This document shows positions 52,728-62,230 of a DNA stretch of 64,000 nucleotides, piece by piece. The notes beneath the pieces are model-generated. The model saw only the letters and a list, made by a program, of their open reading frames with translations, made no database searches and was not told where the DNA came from. The stretch is taken from contig NZ_AP022619.1 of NCBI RefSeq assembly GCF_010731655.1, forward strand, positions 4,340,001 through 4,404,000. The letters are read 5' to 3'. This DNA is from Mycobacterium paraseoulense. GTDB lineage: Bacteria > Actinomycetota > Actinomycetes > Mycobacteriales > Mycobacteriaceae. How positions within the stretch are numbered: the stretch's first letter is position 1; every line of letters starts with the position of its first letter. The position numbers were made by a program, and so were the translations under genes.

Positions 52728-54964
52728 CCGGTGAATGGAAGTCCACGGCATGCATCCTGTGCGAATGCAACTGCGGCATCGTCGTCCAAGTCGAAGGTCG
52801 GCGGCTGGCGCACATCCGGGGCGACAAGGCGCACCCGGCATCCAAGGGCTATACCTGCAACAAGGCGCTGCGGCTGGACCACTACCAGAACAGCGGCGCC
52901 CGGTTGACCTCCCCGCTGCGCCGCCGCGCCGACGGCAGCTTCGAGGAGATCGACTGGGACACCGCGATCGTCGAGATCGCCGAGGGGTTCAAGCACATCC
53001 GGGACGCCTACGGCGGCGACAAGGTCTTCTACTACGGCGGCGGCGGGCAGGGCAATCACCTGGGTGGGGCCTACAGCGGGGCCTTCCTCAAAGCCCTCGG
53101 TTCGCGTTACCGGTCAAATGCGTTGGCGCAGGAGAAGACCGGTGAGGCCTGGATCGACGGGCAGCTCTACGGCGGCCACACCCGGGGCGAATTCGAGCAC
53201 GCCGAGGTGGCGGTGTTCGTCGGGAAGAACCCGTGGATGTCGCAGAGCTTTCCCCGTGCCCGGGTGGTGCTCAACGAGATCGCCAAGGACCCGAACCGGT
53301 CGATGATCGTCATCGATCCCGTCGTCACCGATACCGCCAAGATGTCCGACTTCCACCTGCGGGTGCGGCCCGGCACCGACGCGTGGTGCCTGGCCGCACT
53401 TGCGGCCGTCCTGGTGCAGGAAAACCTTTGCGAAGAAACGTTTCTCACGCAGCATGTCCGCGGCGCCGACGCGATCCGTGCCGCGCTGCGGGACGTCCCG
53501 GTGGCCGAGTACGCGCAACGGTGCGGGGTGGACGAGGAGCTGATGCGTGCCGCGGCGCGGCGGATCGGCGCCGCGGCCAGCGCCGCGGTGTTCGAAGACC
53601 TCGGGGTGCAGCAGGCGCCCAACAGCACGCTCTGCTCCTACCTGAACAAGCTGCTGTGGATCCTCACCGGCAACTTCGCGAAAAAGGGCGGCCAGCACCT
53701 GCATTCGTCGTTCGGGCCGCTGTTCGGCCAGTTCTCCGGGCGCACGCCGGTGACCGGCGCGCCGATCATCGCCGGGTTGGTGCCCAGCAACGTGGTGCCC
53801 GAGGAGATTCTGACCGACCACCCGGACCGCTTCCGGGCGATGATCGTGGAAAGCAGCAATCCCGCCCACTCGCTGGCCAACTCGGCGGCGTGCCGCGAGG
53901 CCTTCGGAGCGCTGGAACTGATGGTGGTCATCGACGTCGCGATGACCGAGACCGCCCGGCTCGCGCACTACGTGTTGCCGGCCGCCTCCCAGTTCGAGAA
54001 GCCGGAAGCCACGTTCTTCAATCTCGAATTCCCGCACAACGCCTTTCAGCTACGCCGGCCGCTGCTCGAGCCGCTGCCCGGCACCCTGCCCGAACCGGAG
54101 ATCTGGGCGCGGCTGGTGCGGGCCCTCGGTGTGGTGGACGACGCGGACCTGCGGCCGCTGTCCGAGGCGGCCCGGCGCGGCCGGCAGGCCTACACCGAAG
54201 CCTTCCTGGCCGCGACCGCAACCAACCCGACCCTGGCCAAGGTGCTGCCCTACGTCCTGTACGAGACGCTCGGGCCGACGCTGCCGGAGGGTATGCGCGG
54301 CGCGGCCGCCCTGTGGGGCCTCGCCCAGAAGGCCGCGCTGACCTATCCCGAGGCCGTGCGCCGCGCCGGTCATGCCGACGGCAACGCGTTGTTCGACGCT
54401 ATCCTCGACACCCCGTCCGGGGTGACGTTCACCGTCCACGACTACGAGGACGATTTCGCGCTGATCGGCCACCCCGATCACAAGATCGCGCTGGAAATCC
54501 CGGAGATGCTCGACGAATTGGCGGCGCTGAACGCCGGCCCGCCGCGGCTGACCACCCCGGAATTCCCGGTCGTGCTCTCGGTGGGCGAGCGCCGCGCCTA
54601 CACCGCCAACGACATCTTCCGCGACCCGTCGTGGCGCAAACGTGACGCGGACGGGGCGCTGCGCGTCAGCGTCGAGGACGCACAAGCTCTCGGCCTCGTC
54701 GACGGATGCCGGGCCCGCGTCAGCACCGCGGCCGGCAGCGCCGAGGCCACCGTCGAGATCGCCGAGACCATGATGGCCGGACACGCGGCCCTGCCCAACG
54801 GTTTCGGGCTGGACTACGTCGACGGCGACGGGCACACGGTGGTTGCCGGTGTCGCCCCGAACGCGCTCACCTCGACCGGGTGGCGCGACCCCTACGCCGG
54901 CACGCCGTGGCACAAGCACGTGCCCGCGCGCATCGAGCCGGTGCCCGTCAGTTCCAGATCTTGA
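52724..54964 (+). CDS. Molybdopterin oxidoreductase (Rv0197-like)
   Basis: A 746-residue enzyme of the DMSO reductase/formate dehydrogenase superfamily. An N-terminal [4Fe-4S] site is formed by Cys10, Cys13, Cys17 and Cys45; bis-MGD binding domains and a C-terminal molydopterin dinucleotide-binding domain follow. No Tat signal is visible, so it acts in the cytoplasm. The ATG overlaps the TetR stop. Substrate unknown. Its 3' end overlaps zmp1 by 17 bases. Confidence 0.88.
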   Translation: MTGEWKSTACILCECNCGIVVQVEGRRLAHIRGDKAHPASKGYTCNKALRLDHYQNSGARLTSPLRRRADGSFEEIDWDTAIVEIAEGFKHIRDAYGGDKVFYYGGGGQGNHLGGAYSGAFLKALGSRYRSNALAQEKTGEAWIDGQLYGGHTRGEFEHAEVAVFVGKNPWMSQSFPRARVVLNEIAKDPNRSMIVIDPVVTDTAKMSDFHLRVRPGTDAWCLAALAAVLVQENLCEETFLTQHVRGADAIRAALRDVPVAEYAQRCGVDEELMRAAARRIGAAASAAVFEDLGVQQAPNSTLCSYLNKLLWILTGNFAKKGGQHLHSSFGPLFGQFSGRTPVTGAPIIAGLVPSNVVPEEILTDHPDRFRAMIVESSNPAHSLANSAACREAFGALELMVVIDVAMTETARLAHYVLPAASQFEKPEATFFNLEFPHNAFQLRRPLLEPLPGTLPEPEIWARLVRALGVVDDADLRPLSEAARRGRQAYTEAFLAATATNPTLAKVLPYVLYETLGPTLPEGMRGAAALWGLAQKAALTYPEAVRRAGHADGNALFDAILDTPSGVTFTVHDYEDDFALIGHPDHKIALEIPEMLDELAALNAGPPRLTTPEFPVVLSVGERRAYTANDIFRDPSWRKRDADGALRVSVEDAQALGLVDGCRARVSTAAGSAEATVEIAETMMAGHAALPNGFGLDYVDGDGHTVVAGVAPNALTSTGWRDPYAGTPWHKHVPARIEPVPVSSRS

Positions 54965-56933
54965 CCCGGTGCTGCGGGGCTAGAAACAGCGCATCCTCCG
55001 CGGCTACGCCGAACGCTTCGTAGAAGGCGTCCATGTTGCGGACGACGCCGTTGCAGCGGAACTCCGGCGGGGAGTGCGGATCGGTGGCCAGCCGCCGGAT
55101 GGCTTCGGCCTGACGGGATTTGGTGCGCCACACCTGGGCCCAGCCGTAGAACACGCGCTGCACGCCGGTGAGGCCGTCGATGACGGGCGCCGGCTTGCCG
55201 TTCAGCGACAGCTGGTAGGCCAGCAGGGCGATCGACAACCCGCCCAGGTCGCCGATGTTCTCCCCGACGGTGAAGGCGCCGTTGACGTGGTAGCTCGCGT
55301 CGAGTGCCCGGGGCGTGTACGCGCCGTACTGCTCGATGAGTGCCTTGGTGCGGGCGTCGAATTCGGTGCGGTCGGCGTCGGTCCACCAGTCCACCAGGTT
55401 GCCGTCGCCGTCGTACTTGGCGCCCTGGTCGTCGAAGCCGTGGCCGATCTCGTGCCCGATCACCGCGCCTATCCCGCCGTAGTTGGCGGCGTCGTCGGCC
55501 CCCGCGTCGAAGAACGGCGGCTGCAAAATCGCTGCGGGAAAGACGATTTCGTTCATCCCCGGGTTGTAGTAGGCGTTGACCGTCTGGGGCGTCATGAACC
55601 ACTCGTCCTTGTCGACGGGGCCGCCCAGCTTGGCCATTTCGCGGTCGTGGTTGACCGTGTAACCGCGGCGGAAGTTGCCGTACAGGTCGAAGCGGTCGAT
55701 CACCAGCGTGGAGTAGTCACGCCACTTCACCGGGTAGCCGACCTTGGCGACGAACTTGTCCAGCTTCGCCAGCGCGCGCTGCCGGGTCTGCGGCGTCATC
55801 CAGTCCAGCTCGTTGATGGACAGGCGGTAGGCCGCCTTCAGGTTGTCCACCAGCGCGTCGATGTGGGCCTTGGCGTCCGGTGGGAAATGCCGCTGCACGT
55901 AAAGCTTTCCGACGGCGTCGCCCATCAGGTTCTCCACCAGCGACACCGCCCGCTTCCAGCGGTCGCGGATCTGCTCGGCCCCGGTGAGCAGGCGGCCGTA
56001 GAAGTCGAAGTCCGCGGTGACCAGCTCGTCGGTCAGCCAGGATGCGCGAGCGCGGATCAGCCGCCAACGGGCCCAATCCTTCCAATCCGCCAGGTCACCG
56101 CCGGCCCACAGGGCGGCGAACGCGGTGAGGTAATCGGGTTGGCGCACAATGACTTCCGCTAGGTCGCGCGGTGTGCCGCCCAGCGCGTGGGCCCAACCGG
56201 CCCAGTCGAAGCCCCTGCCCTCCGTCTGCAGATCCGCGAAGGTGCGCAGGTTGTAGCTGAGGTCGGCGTCCCGTCGCTTGACCACGTCCCAGTGCGCGGC
56301 CGCCAGCTTGCCCTCCAACGCGACGATGCGGGCCGCGGTCTCGGCGTGCGCTTCCGGGGACCCGCCGTGCACCAGGGCGAACATCCGCGCGATGTGCCCG
56401 GGATAGGCCGCCAGCACCTCCGCGTGCTGCTCGTCGCGGAAGTAGGACTCGTCGGGCAGCCCGATGCCGGACTGGGTGAAGTGCACCAGGTAACGGGCCG
56501 AGTTCTTGGCGTCGGTGTCGATATACATCGCGACCCCGCCGCCCACCCCGGTGCGCTGCAGCGCGCCCACCACCGCCGCCAACGCGTCCGCATCGGCGGC
56601 GGCGTCGATGGTGGCCAGCTCGTCGAGCAGTGGCTGCAGGCCGCGGCCCTCGATCGCCGCCTCGTCGAGGAAGCTGGCGTACAAATCGCCGATGCGTTGC
56701 TCGTCGCTGCCCGGCGCGGCGCCGGCCTCGCTGGCCTCGATGATCAGATCGCGCACCTGTTCTTCGGCCCGGTCGAACAGGTGACGGAACGCGCCGTCGG
56801 TCGCCCGGTCGGCCGGTATGTCGTATTCGGCCAGCCAGCGGCCGTTGACGTGACCGAATAGATCGTCTTGGGGGCGGATGTCGGCGTCGACGTAGCTCAG
56901 GTCGATGCCGGAGCGAGAGGCCTCTACAGTCAC
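54948..56933 (-). CDS. zmp1: M13-family zinc metallopeptidase Zmp1
   Basis: A 661-residue neprilysin-like peptidase. The HEIGH zinc motif is at 494-498 and the third ligand Glu is in ENIGD about 65 residues on; the C-terminus ends in the conserved VKIWN. The GTG at 56933 has AAGGA upstream and gives a length near that of M. tuberculosis Zmp1 (663). The frame extends to 57002, but the extra part is Arg-rich. Zmp1 is exported without a classical signal peptide and affects inflammasome response in M. tuberculosis. Confidence 0.92.
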   Translation of the reverse strand: MTVEASRSGIDLSYVDADIRPQDDLFGHVNGRWLAEYDIPADRATDGAFRHLFDRAEEQVRDLIIEASEAGAAPGSDEQRIGDLYASFLDEAAIEGRGLQPLLDELATIDAAADADALAAVVGALQRTGVGGGVAMYIDTDAKNSARYLVHFTQSGIGLPDESYFRDEQHAEVLAAYPGHIARMFALVHGGSPEAHAETAARIVALEGKLAAAHWDVVKRRDADLSYNLRTFADLQTEGRGFDWAGWAHALGGTPRDLAEVIVRQPDYLTAFAALWAGGDLADWKDWARWRLIRARASWLTDELVTADFDFYGRLLTGAEQIRDRWKRAVSLVENLMGDAVGKLYVQRHFPPDAKAHIDALVDNLKAAYRLSINELDWMTPQTRQRALAKLDKFVAKVGYPVKWRDYSTLVIDRFDLYGNFRRGYTVNHDREMAKLGGPVDKDEWFMTPQTVNAYYNPGMNEIVFPAAILQPPFFDAGADDAANYGGIGAVIGHEIGHGFDDQGAKYDGDGNLVDWWTDADRTEFDARTKALIEQYGAYTPRALDASYHVNGAFTVGENIGDLGGLSIALLAYQLSLNGKPAPVIDGLTGVQRVFYGWAQVWRTKSRQAEAIRRLATDPHSPPEFRCNGVVRNMDAFYEAFGVAAEDALFLAPQHRVKIWN

Positions 56934-56974
56934 CCCGCCATCCTTCCATCTTTCCCGAATGCGACGATCGGGCC

Positions 56975-57649
56975 ATGTCCGACGGCCAGCGATCCGAGCC
57001 AACCAACCAGGAAGTGGCGGAGGCGGAGGACGCCGACCCCGACGAAGCCCTCGACGACGAGTCCGACGACGCGGGGGCCGCGGGCGGCCCGATGTTCTCC
57101 CCGTACGGCATCGCGTCGACCGTGCTGGGGATGCTGTCGGTGGCGGCGATCGTGTTCGGGCTGTTCCTCTGGTCCGGGCACCGCGACGACACGGCCGAAC
57201 GCCGCTACCTGAGCCGCGTCATGCAGACCGCCGCCGACTGGACGGGTGTGCTGATCAACATGAACAGCGGCAACGTCGACTCCAGCCTGCAGCGGCTGCA
57301 CGACGGGACGGTCGGCGAACTCAACACCGACTTCGACGCCGCCATGCAGCCGTACCGGCAGGTGGTGGAGAAGCTGCAGTCCAAGAGCGCCGGGCGGATC
57401 GATGCGGTGGCCGTGGAGACCGTGCGCCGCGACCTGGACGCCCAGCCCGAGGGTCCAGGGCCCCCAAGAGAGATAGTCACCACCAAGTTGCCGCCGTTCG
57501 CGAGCCGGATGGACTCGGTGATGCTGGTCGCGACGTCGGTCAGCGAGAACGCCGGCGCCAAACCGCAGACGGTGCACTGGAACCTGCGGCTCGACGTGTG
57601 CAACGTGGACGGCAAGCTGATGATCTCGGGGCTGGGATCGATCCGATGA
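56975..57649 (+). CDS. Mce-associated-type membrane protein (Rv0199-like)
   Basis: A 224-residue protein: acidic cytoplasmic start (about 1-35), a membrane helix (about 46-66) and an extracytoplasmic Mas-like domain (about 75-224) with no enzymatic motif. The ATG at 56975 is 41 bases from the divergent zmp1 start. The next gene overlaps by four bases. It resembles the Mce-associated proteins of the mce1 block. Confidence 0.85.
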   Translation: MSDGQRSEPTNQEVAEAEDADPDEALDDESDDAGAAGGPMFSPYGIASTVLGMLSVAAIVFGLFLWSGHRDDTAERRYLSRVMQTAADWTGVLINMNSGNVDSSLQRLHDGTVGELNTDFDAAMQPYRQVVEKLQSKSAGRIDAVAVETVRRDLDAQPEGPGPPREIVTTKLPPFASRMDSVMLVATSVSENAGAKPQTVHWNLRLDVCNVDGKLMISGLGSIR

Positions 57650-58329
57650 GAAACCTCTGGCGATTGCTCGCCTTCGACGTCCTGGCCCCGCTGGCCGCCG
57701 TCGCGGCGTTGCTGGCGATCGGGCTGATACTCGGCTGGCCGCTGTGGTGGGTGTCGGCGTGCTCGGTGCTGGTGCTGCTGATCGTCGAGGGTATTGGCGT
57801 CAACTTCTGGCTGCTGCGCCGTGATTCGGTCAGCGTCGGTACCGACGACGACGCGCCGGGCCTGCGCTTGGCCGTCGTATTCCTGTGCACGGCGGCGCTG
57901 GTGGCCGCGGCGTTCACCGCGTACACGCACTGGACGCGGACGGACCGCCAGTTCAAGGACGACTCCCGCGACGTGGTTCGCGTCGCGACGGGGATGGCGG
58001 AGGCGATGGCGTCGTTCACCCCGGGCGCCCCGGACAGTTCCATCGACCGGGCCACCGCGTTGATCGTGCCCGAACACGCCGCCGCCTTCAAAGAGCAGTA
58101 CGCGAAGTCCAGCGCCGAGTTGGCCCAGCACAACGTCACCGCGCAGGCGGCCACCCTGGCGGCCGGTGTCGAGGCGCTGGGGCCGTCGGTGGCCAGTGTG
58201 GCGGTGATCCTGCGGGTCACCCAGAACGCGCCGGGGCAACCCCCCAACCGGTCGGCGCCCGCGCTGCGGGTGGCGCTGACCAAGCACGGCGACGCCTGGC
58301 TGGTGTCGGACGTGCTGGCGGTCAGGTGA
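57646..58329 (+). CDS. Membrane protein paired with Rv0199-like gene (Rv0200-like)
   Basis: A 227-residue protein with two or three N-terminal helices (about 8-55 and 75-98) and an extracytoplasmic Mas-like domain (about 100-227). ATG overlaps the previous stop (ATGA), so the two are translated together. It abuts the Rv0201c-like gene exactly at its end, facing it. Function unknown, linked to mce/mmpL transport by context only. Confidence 0.83.
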   Translation: MRNLWRLLAFDVLAPLAAVAALLAIGLILGWPLWWVSACSVLVLLIVEGIGVNFWLLRRDSVSVGTDDDAPGLRLAVVFLCTAALVAAAFTAYTHWTRTDRQFKDDSRDVVRVATGMAEAMASFTPGAPDSSIDRATALIVPEHAAAFKEQYAKSSAELAQHNVTAQAATLAAGVEALGPSVASVAVILRVTQNAPGQPPNRSAPALRVALTKHGDAWLVSDVLAVR

Positions 58330-58857
58330 TCAGTTGGACTCGGCCGACCGCGTCGACTTCACCTTGACGAACCTGTCGGAGAGCCGGCGCATCCGGATCA
58401 TCAACGAGGCCGACGGGCTGACGGTGCCGTCCAGGTAGGCGCCGAGTTCCTCGGCGCCCACGCCGATGCGGGAGGCGAACTCCTGTTGCGCCAGACCCGA
58501 TCGGTCGATGAGCAGCCGCACGTGGCGGGCTACCTCGGCGCGCTCGTTGGCCTCCAGATGGGTGCGGGCGCGTTCCAGCACCTCCCACAGCGCCTTGGTG
58601 ATGCCGTAGGGCCGGGTGCCTTCGAGCACCTCTTCGACCTGGCGGGCGGTCCGGCCGTACGGGTCGCGCTTCAAAGCGGCGGCGATGCGCTTCCAGGTGG
58701 CGATGTCGCCGCCCTGCAACGCGGCACGAATGGCGGACGTTGGCCAGAACTCGACCGGCTGGTCGCCGTCCTGGGCGGGTGCGGCGTCACGCCCACGCGG
58801 CTCGGTCTCCGGCCGGTGGGGTGGCGCTGCGGGGCGTCGGTCAGGTGCCAACGTCAC
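58330..58857 (-). CDS. XRE-type helix-turn-helix protein (Rv0201c-like)
   Basis: A 175-residue protein. The C-terminal half has an XRE-like HTH (about 110-155; LAQQEFASRIGVGAEELGAYLDG is the recognition region). The N-terminal half is Pro-rich. The GTG start overlaps the mmpL11 stop (GTGA), so it is translationally coupled to the transporter. A regulatory role is inferred. Confidence 0.83.
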   Translation of the reverse strand: MTLAPDRRPAAPPHRPETEPRGRDAAPAQDGDQPVEFWPTSAIRAALQGGDIATWKRIAAALKRDPYGRTARQVEEVLEGTRPYGITKALWEVLERARTHLEANERAEVARHVRLLIDRSGLAQQEFASRIGVGAEELGAYLDGTVSPSASLMIRMRRLSDRFVKVKSTRSAESN

Positions 58858-61800
58858 CTCGCCTCCTCCAACATCGCTACGGCCACCGACAGGCAGCGCT
58901 GCCTGATCTCCTCCCAGTCCGAGTGGGCGTCGCCCTCTGACCCCTGCTCGTCGTCGAGATCCCAGGGATCGGGATCAGCGAGCCGACGGACCAGCTGGGT
59001 GGCGATCCATTGCCGCCTGGGCGACTGACAACAGTAGTACCTGTCCATTCCGGACAGCACCACAGCGGCGGTCTCGGGCTCCAACGTTTCAACCATATCG
59101 GCAAAGTCGGCGTAATCGCGCCGGCTGTTACGGCACATGATGAGGTATCCCTTGAGGCGCAGCGTCTCGGCACCGGTCGGGACCAGTAACCGGTCGCCCG
59201 TGGGCAGCTGCACATGGGTGGTTTCCACCGGGGAGCGGCGCTCGTACACCTGCGACTCCGCGGGATCCTTCTCGTTTTCCAGCGCGTCGATGGCGACCGA
59301 AAGCCGCCCCCGCCACAGCGTGACCGGGTGCACGGGCCGATCCGCCCCGACGATCGCCTTGGCGATGCCGTTGCGCGATGTCAGCCCGCCGACCAGCTTC
59401 TTGGCTCCCGAGGCCCCGTTGGTGTGACCGTTGCCGCCGGTCTTGCGGTCGGCGGCGCCCACCCCGGCCCCCGCCCTCTCGTCGTCGATGTTGACCTGAT
59501 GCGGAATCTGGCCGGGGTCCAAGCCGCGATCCTGCTCGGTCCCCTGCGGCGGGGCGCCGTGCCTCTGGCTGCCGCCGCGCCCACAGCCGGTGAAGGCCAG
59601 CGGGTCGGTCACGCAAATGGCGTCGGGCGCCAGGTGCTTGAGCTTGGCCGCCGACTTGATCACCATTCGCAGGTCCGCGTTCGGCGCCGTCAGCGCCGAT
59701 ATGTCGTCGGGGATGACGACGACGTCGGCCAGGTCGACCGCGGGCAACGGCCGGTCGAAGTCGACCGACGGCAGAAGCCGGGACAGCCACGGCGGCAGCC
59801 ACCAGTTCCACTGGGCGAACATCGCCATCAGCGCCGGTACCAGCACCAGCCGCACCACGGTGGCATCCACCGCGATCGCCACCGCGCACGCCACGCCGAT
59901 CTCGGCGACCAGCGGCATGCCGGCGAAGGCGAACCCGACGAAGACCGCGATCATGATCAGGGCCGCGCTGGTGATGGTGCGGGCGCTGGTGCTCACGCCG
60001 TAGGCCACGGCGTCGCGGGTGTTGCCGGAGTGCAGGAAGCGTTCCCGGATGCGGGTCAGCAGGAAGATCTCGTAGTCCATCGACAACCCGAAGGTCATCG
60101 CGAGCACCAGCGGGGGAACGGTGCTGTCGATCGAGCTGATCTGGGCGAACCCGAGATCCTTCAGCCAGCCCCACTGGAACACCATCACCAGGCTGCCGTA
60201 GGCGGCCGCGACGGACAGCAGGGTCATCAGCACGCCCTTGAGCGCCAGGAACACGGAGTGGACCGAGACCAGCAGCATCACGAACGCGATGAGCGCGACG
60301 ATCGCCAGCACCAGCGGCTCGGTCTTGGACACCTGGTCGTCGAAGTCCTTGATCAGCGCGGTGGGCCCGCCGACGTCCACTCGTGCGGTTCCCCGGTCGG
60401 GCACCTTGGGCAATTGCGCGCGCATCCAGCCGACCGTCTGGCGGGCGCGCATGTCCTCGGGGTCGACCGACAACACCGCGGACAGCAGGGCGCTGCCGTT
60501 GTCCTCGGCGAATTGCGGCGGCGCGACCGAGACGATGTTGGGCGCCTGCGTCATCCGCTGCCGGATCGCGCCGATGGTCTGGCCGTGTTCGGGTGAGGCG
60601 GCGCCGCCGTCCGGGAAGGTGACCAGCACCCGGATCGGTCCGAGCGCGCCGGGACCGAGGGCCTCGGCCGCGGCGCCCACCCCGGCGCGGATCTCGTGCG
60701 ACGAGTCGAACTGGCGCAGCAGGCTGTTGCCCAGCACCATCGAAGAAGCCGGCGCGGCCATGACGAGCAGGACCAGCGAGGCCGCCAGCGCCGACATCCA
60801 CGGCCGCCGCATCACCCATCCGATCCAGCGGTTCCAGAACCGGGATTGGCCGCCCTCGGGCCCGCGCGACCAGTGCAGGAAGGCCGACCTCTTCGCGGCC
60901 GACCGGCCGAAGGTCGCCAGTGCCGCCGGGGTCAGCGTGGTCGACGTCAGCATGGCGACCGCGACGGCCAGGATCGCCCCGGTGGCCATCGACTTCAGCG
61001 CCGGGGTGTTGATTACGTAGATCCCGGTGAGCGAGGCGACGACCGTCATTCCGGACAGCACCACGGCCAACCCCGAGGTCGCCATCGCCGCGTCGACGGC
61101 CTCCTTCGGCTCGCGCCCGGACCGCAACTCCTCGCGGAAGCGCATGAGGATGAACAGCGAATAGTCGACGGCCAGCGCGATCCCGAACATCGACACCGTC
61201 GAGGTCACGAACACCGACATGGTGGTGTAGGCGGACAGCAGGTAGACCAGGCCCATGGTGACCACGACCGTGCACACGCCCAGGGCGAGGGGGATCGCCG
61301 CGGCGGCCAGCGAGCCGAACACGGCGAGCAGGACGATGAGGATCACCGGCAGGTTCCAGCGCTCGGCGGCGGCGATATCGTGCTTGGTGTTCTGCGCGGC
61401 GGCGGCGCTGAGCGCCCCCTGCCCGATCACATACAGCCGCACCCGGCCGTTCGCGGTCTGGCCGGGCTGATCGCCGTTGACGCCGACCTTCTTGCGCAGC
61501 TGCTTGGCGATGTCGCTGGTGTTCCGCGAATCCAGCCGCAGCGACAGCACATACGGCCGGTCGGGTTGCGGCGGCCGCTGGGTGGGGTTGGGCACCTCGG
61601 AGACGCCGGGGACCTCGGCGGCGGTGCGCCGCAGCAGCGCGACCGCGTCGTTGATGTCGGAGTAGCTGGCGTCCGGGCGGGGGGCCGCCACCAGGGCCAG
61701 CGAGGACGACCCTTGGTCGTGGTACAGCTCCTCGAGCTGGTCATGGACCAGCAGCGACTGCGAACCGGCCACCTCGAAACCGCCGCCGGTCAGGTTTCCC

Positions 61801-61901
61801 GACTGCGTCAGGGCCAGATAGACCGCCGGAACCAAAGCCAGCAACCAGCCGGTGAAGACCAACCAGCGGTACTTACGCAGGCTGCGGCTGAGGCGCATCA
61901 T
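58854..61901 (-). CDS. mmpL11: RND-type transporter MmpL11
   Basis: A 1015-residue MmpL protein: N-terminal helix, first periplasmic domain (about 40-190), a bundle of five or more helices (about 195-370) and a second half with the MMPL helix set (about 520-720), then a long C-terminal cytoplasmic domain (about 725-1015). The C-domain contains a low-complexity Gly/Gln-rich stretch (about 775-815). MmpL11 exports envelope lipids and supports haem uptake. The ATG at 61901 gives the standard MMRLSRSLRKYRW start; the frame continues to 62024 without family-like sequence. Confidence 0.92.
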   Translation of the reverse strand: MMRLSRSLRKYRWLVFTGWLLALVPAVYLALTQSGNLTGGGFEVAGSQSLLVHDQLEELYHDQGSSSLALVAAPRPDASYSDINDAVALLRRTAAEVPGVSEVPNPTQRPPQPDRPYVLSLRLDSRNTSDIAKQLRKKVGVNGDQPGQTANGRVRLYVIGQGALSAAAAQNTKHDIAAAERWNLPVILIVLLAVFGSLAAAAIPLALGVCTVVVTMGLVYLLSAYTTMSVFVTSTVSMFGIALAVDYSLFILMRFREELRSGREPKEAVDAAMATSGLAVVLSGMTVVASLTGIYVINTPALKSMATGAILAVAVAMLTSTTLTPAALATFGRSAAKRSAFLHWSRGPEGGQSRFWNRWIGWVMRRPWMSALAASLVLLVMAAPASSMVLGNSLLRQFDSSHEIRAGVGAAAEALGPGALGPIRVLVTFPDGGAASPEHGQTIGAIRQRMTQAPNIVSVAPPQFAEDNGSALLSAVLSVDPEDMRARQTVGWMRAQLPKVPDRGTARVDVGGPTALIKDFDDQVSKTEPLVLAIVALIAFVMLLVSVHSVFLALKGVLMTLLSVAAAYGSLVMVFQWGWLKDLGFAQISSIDSTVPPLVLAMTFGLSMDYEIFLLTRIRERFLHSGNTRDAVAYGVSTSARTITSAALIMIAVFVGFAFAGMPLVAEIGVACAVAIAVDATVVRLVLVPALMAMFAQWNWWLPPWLSRLLPSVDFDRPLPAVDLADVVVIPDDISALTAPNADLRMVIKSAAKLKHLAPDAICVTDPLAFTGCGRGGSQRHGAPPQGTEQDRGLDPGQIPHQVNIDDERAGAGVGAADRKTGGNGHTNGASGAKKLVGGLTSRNGIAKAIVGADRPVHPVTLWRGRLSVAIDALENEKDPAESQVYERRSPVETTHVQLPTGDRLLVPTGAETLRLKGYLIMCRNSRRDYADFADMVETLEPETAAVVLSGMDRYYCCQSPRRQWIATQLVRRLADPDPWDLDDEQGSEGDAHSDWEEIRQRCLSVAVAMLEEAR

Positions 61902-62230
61902 TAACTGCTGGATTTCTTCCGCTCCCCGTGTGTCGCTTAACGCGTGCTGGCGAGAATACCGCAGCGGGCTGTGGATGATGTGTGCTTTCTGGCAGCTGAG
62001 CTGCAGCGACGGGGTTGTTGCCAAGACGCTGCCAAGTCGTTGTGAACGGGTTATCGGGCGGGATCTTCCTCACACGGGCTCACGCGGGCTGGCAGGCCCG
62101 TTGCCCGCGATGGCAGGATGTCGGATGGCCCGCGGGGCCCTGGGGAACTCCGCGATCGACGAGGCCGTCTATTGCAGAGTTTGCGAGGCGTCGTGCCGCG
62201 CACGACGCCGCAAACACGTGAGGAGTTTCC
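61902..62230. other. Divergent non-coding region between mmpL11 and the haem-binding protein gene
   Basis: A 329-base gap with the two starts facing away. It contains a long hairpin near its right end (see separate entry) and a strong GTGAGGAG ribosome binding site just before the ATG at 62231. Open frames in this gap (for example 62015-62221) are low complexity and were not accepted. No iron-regulator box with a clear IdeR consensus was seen. Confidence 0.6.
62180..62214 (+). promoter_or_regulatory. Long hairpin in the leader of the haem-binding protein gene
   Basis: TTTGC-GA-GGCGTCGTGC-CGC-GCACGACGCC-GCAAA gives a 15-base-pair stem with a two-base bulge and a three-base loop, ending six bases before the AGGAG ribosome binding site (62221-62225). 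It may be a leader RNA structure or a binding site for a dimeric regulator. It is long and GC-rich for chance, though coding-strand bias in GC-rich DNA increases such pairs. Confidence 0.55.

Noticed and set aside
61902..62024. Extended N-terminus for MmpL11
   Set aside because: The extra 41 residues lack membrane or family features, and the family start fits the ATG at 61901.
62015..62221. 68-codon plus-strand frame in the mmpL11-haem-binding gene gap
   Set aside because: Low complexity (Arg, Pro, Trp-rich), no ribosome binding site and no domain.
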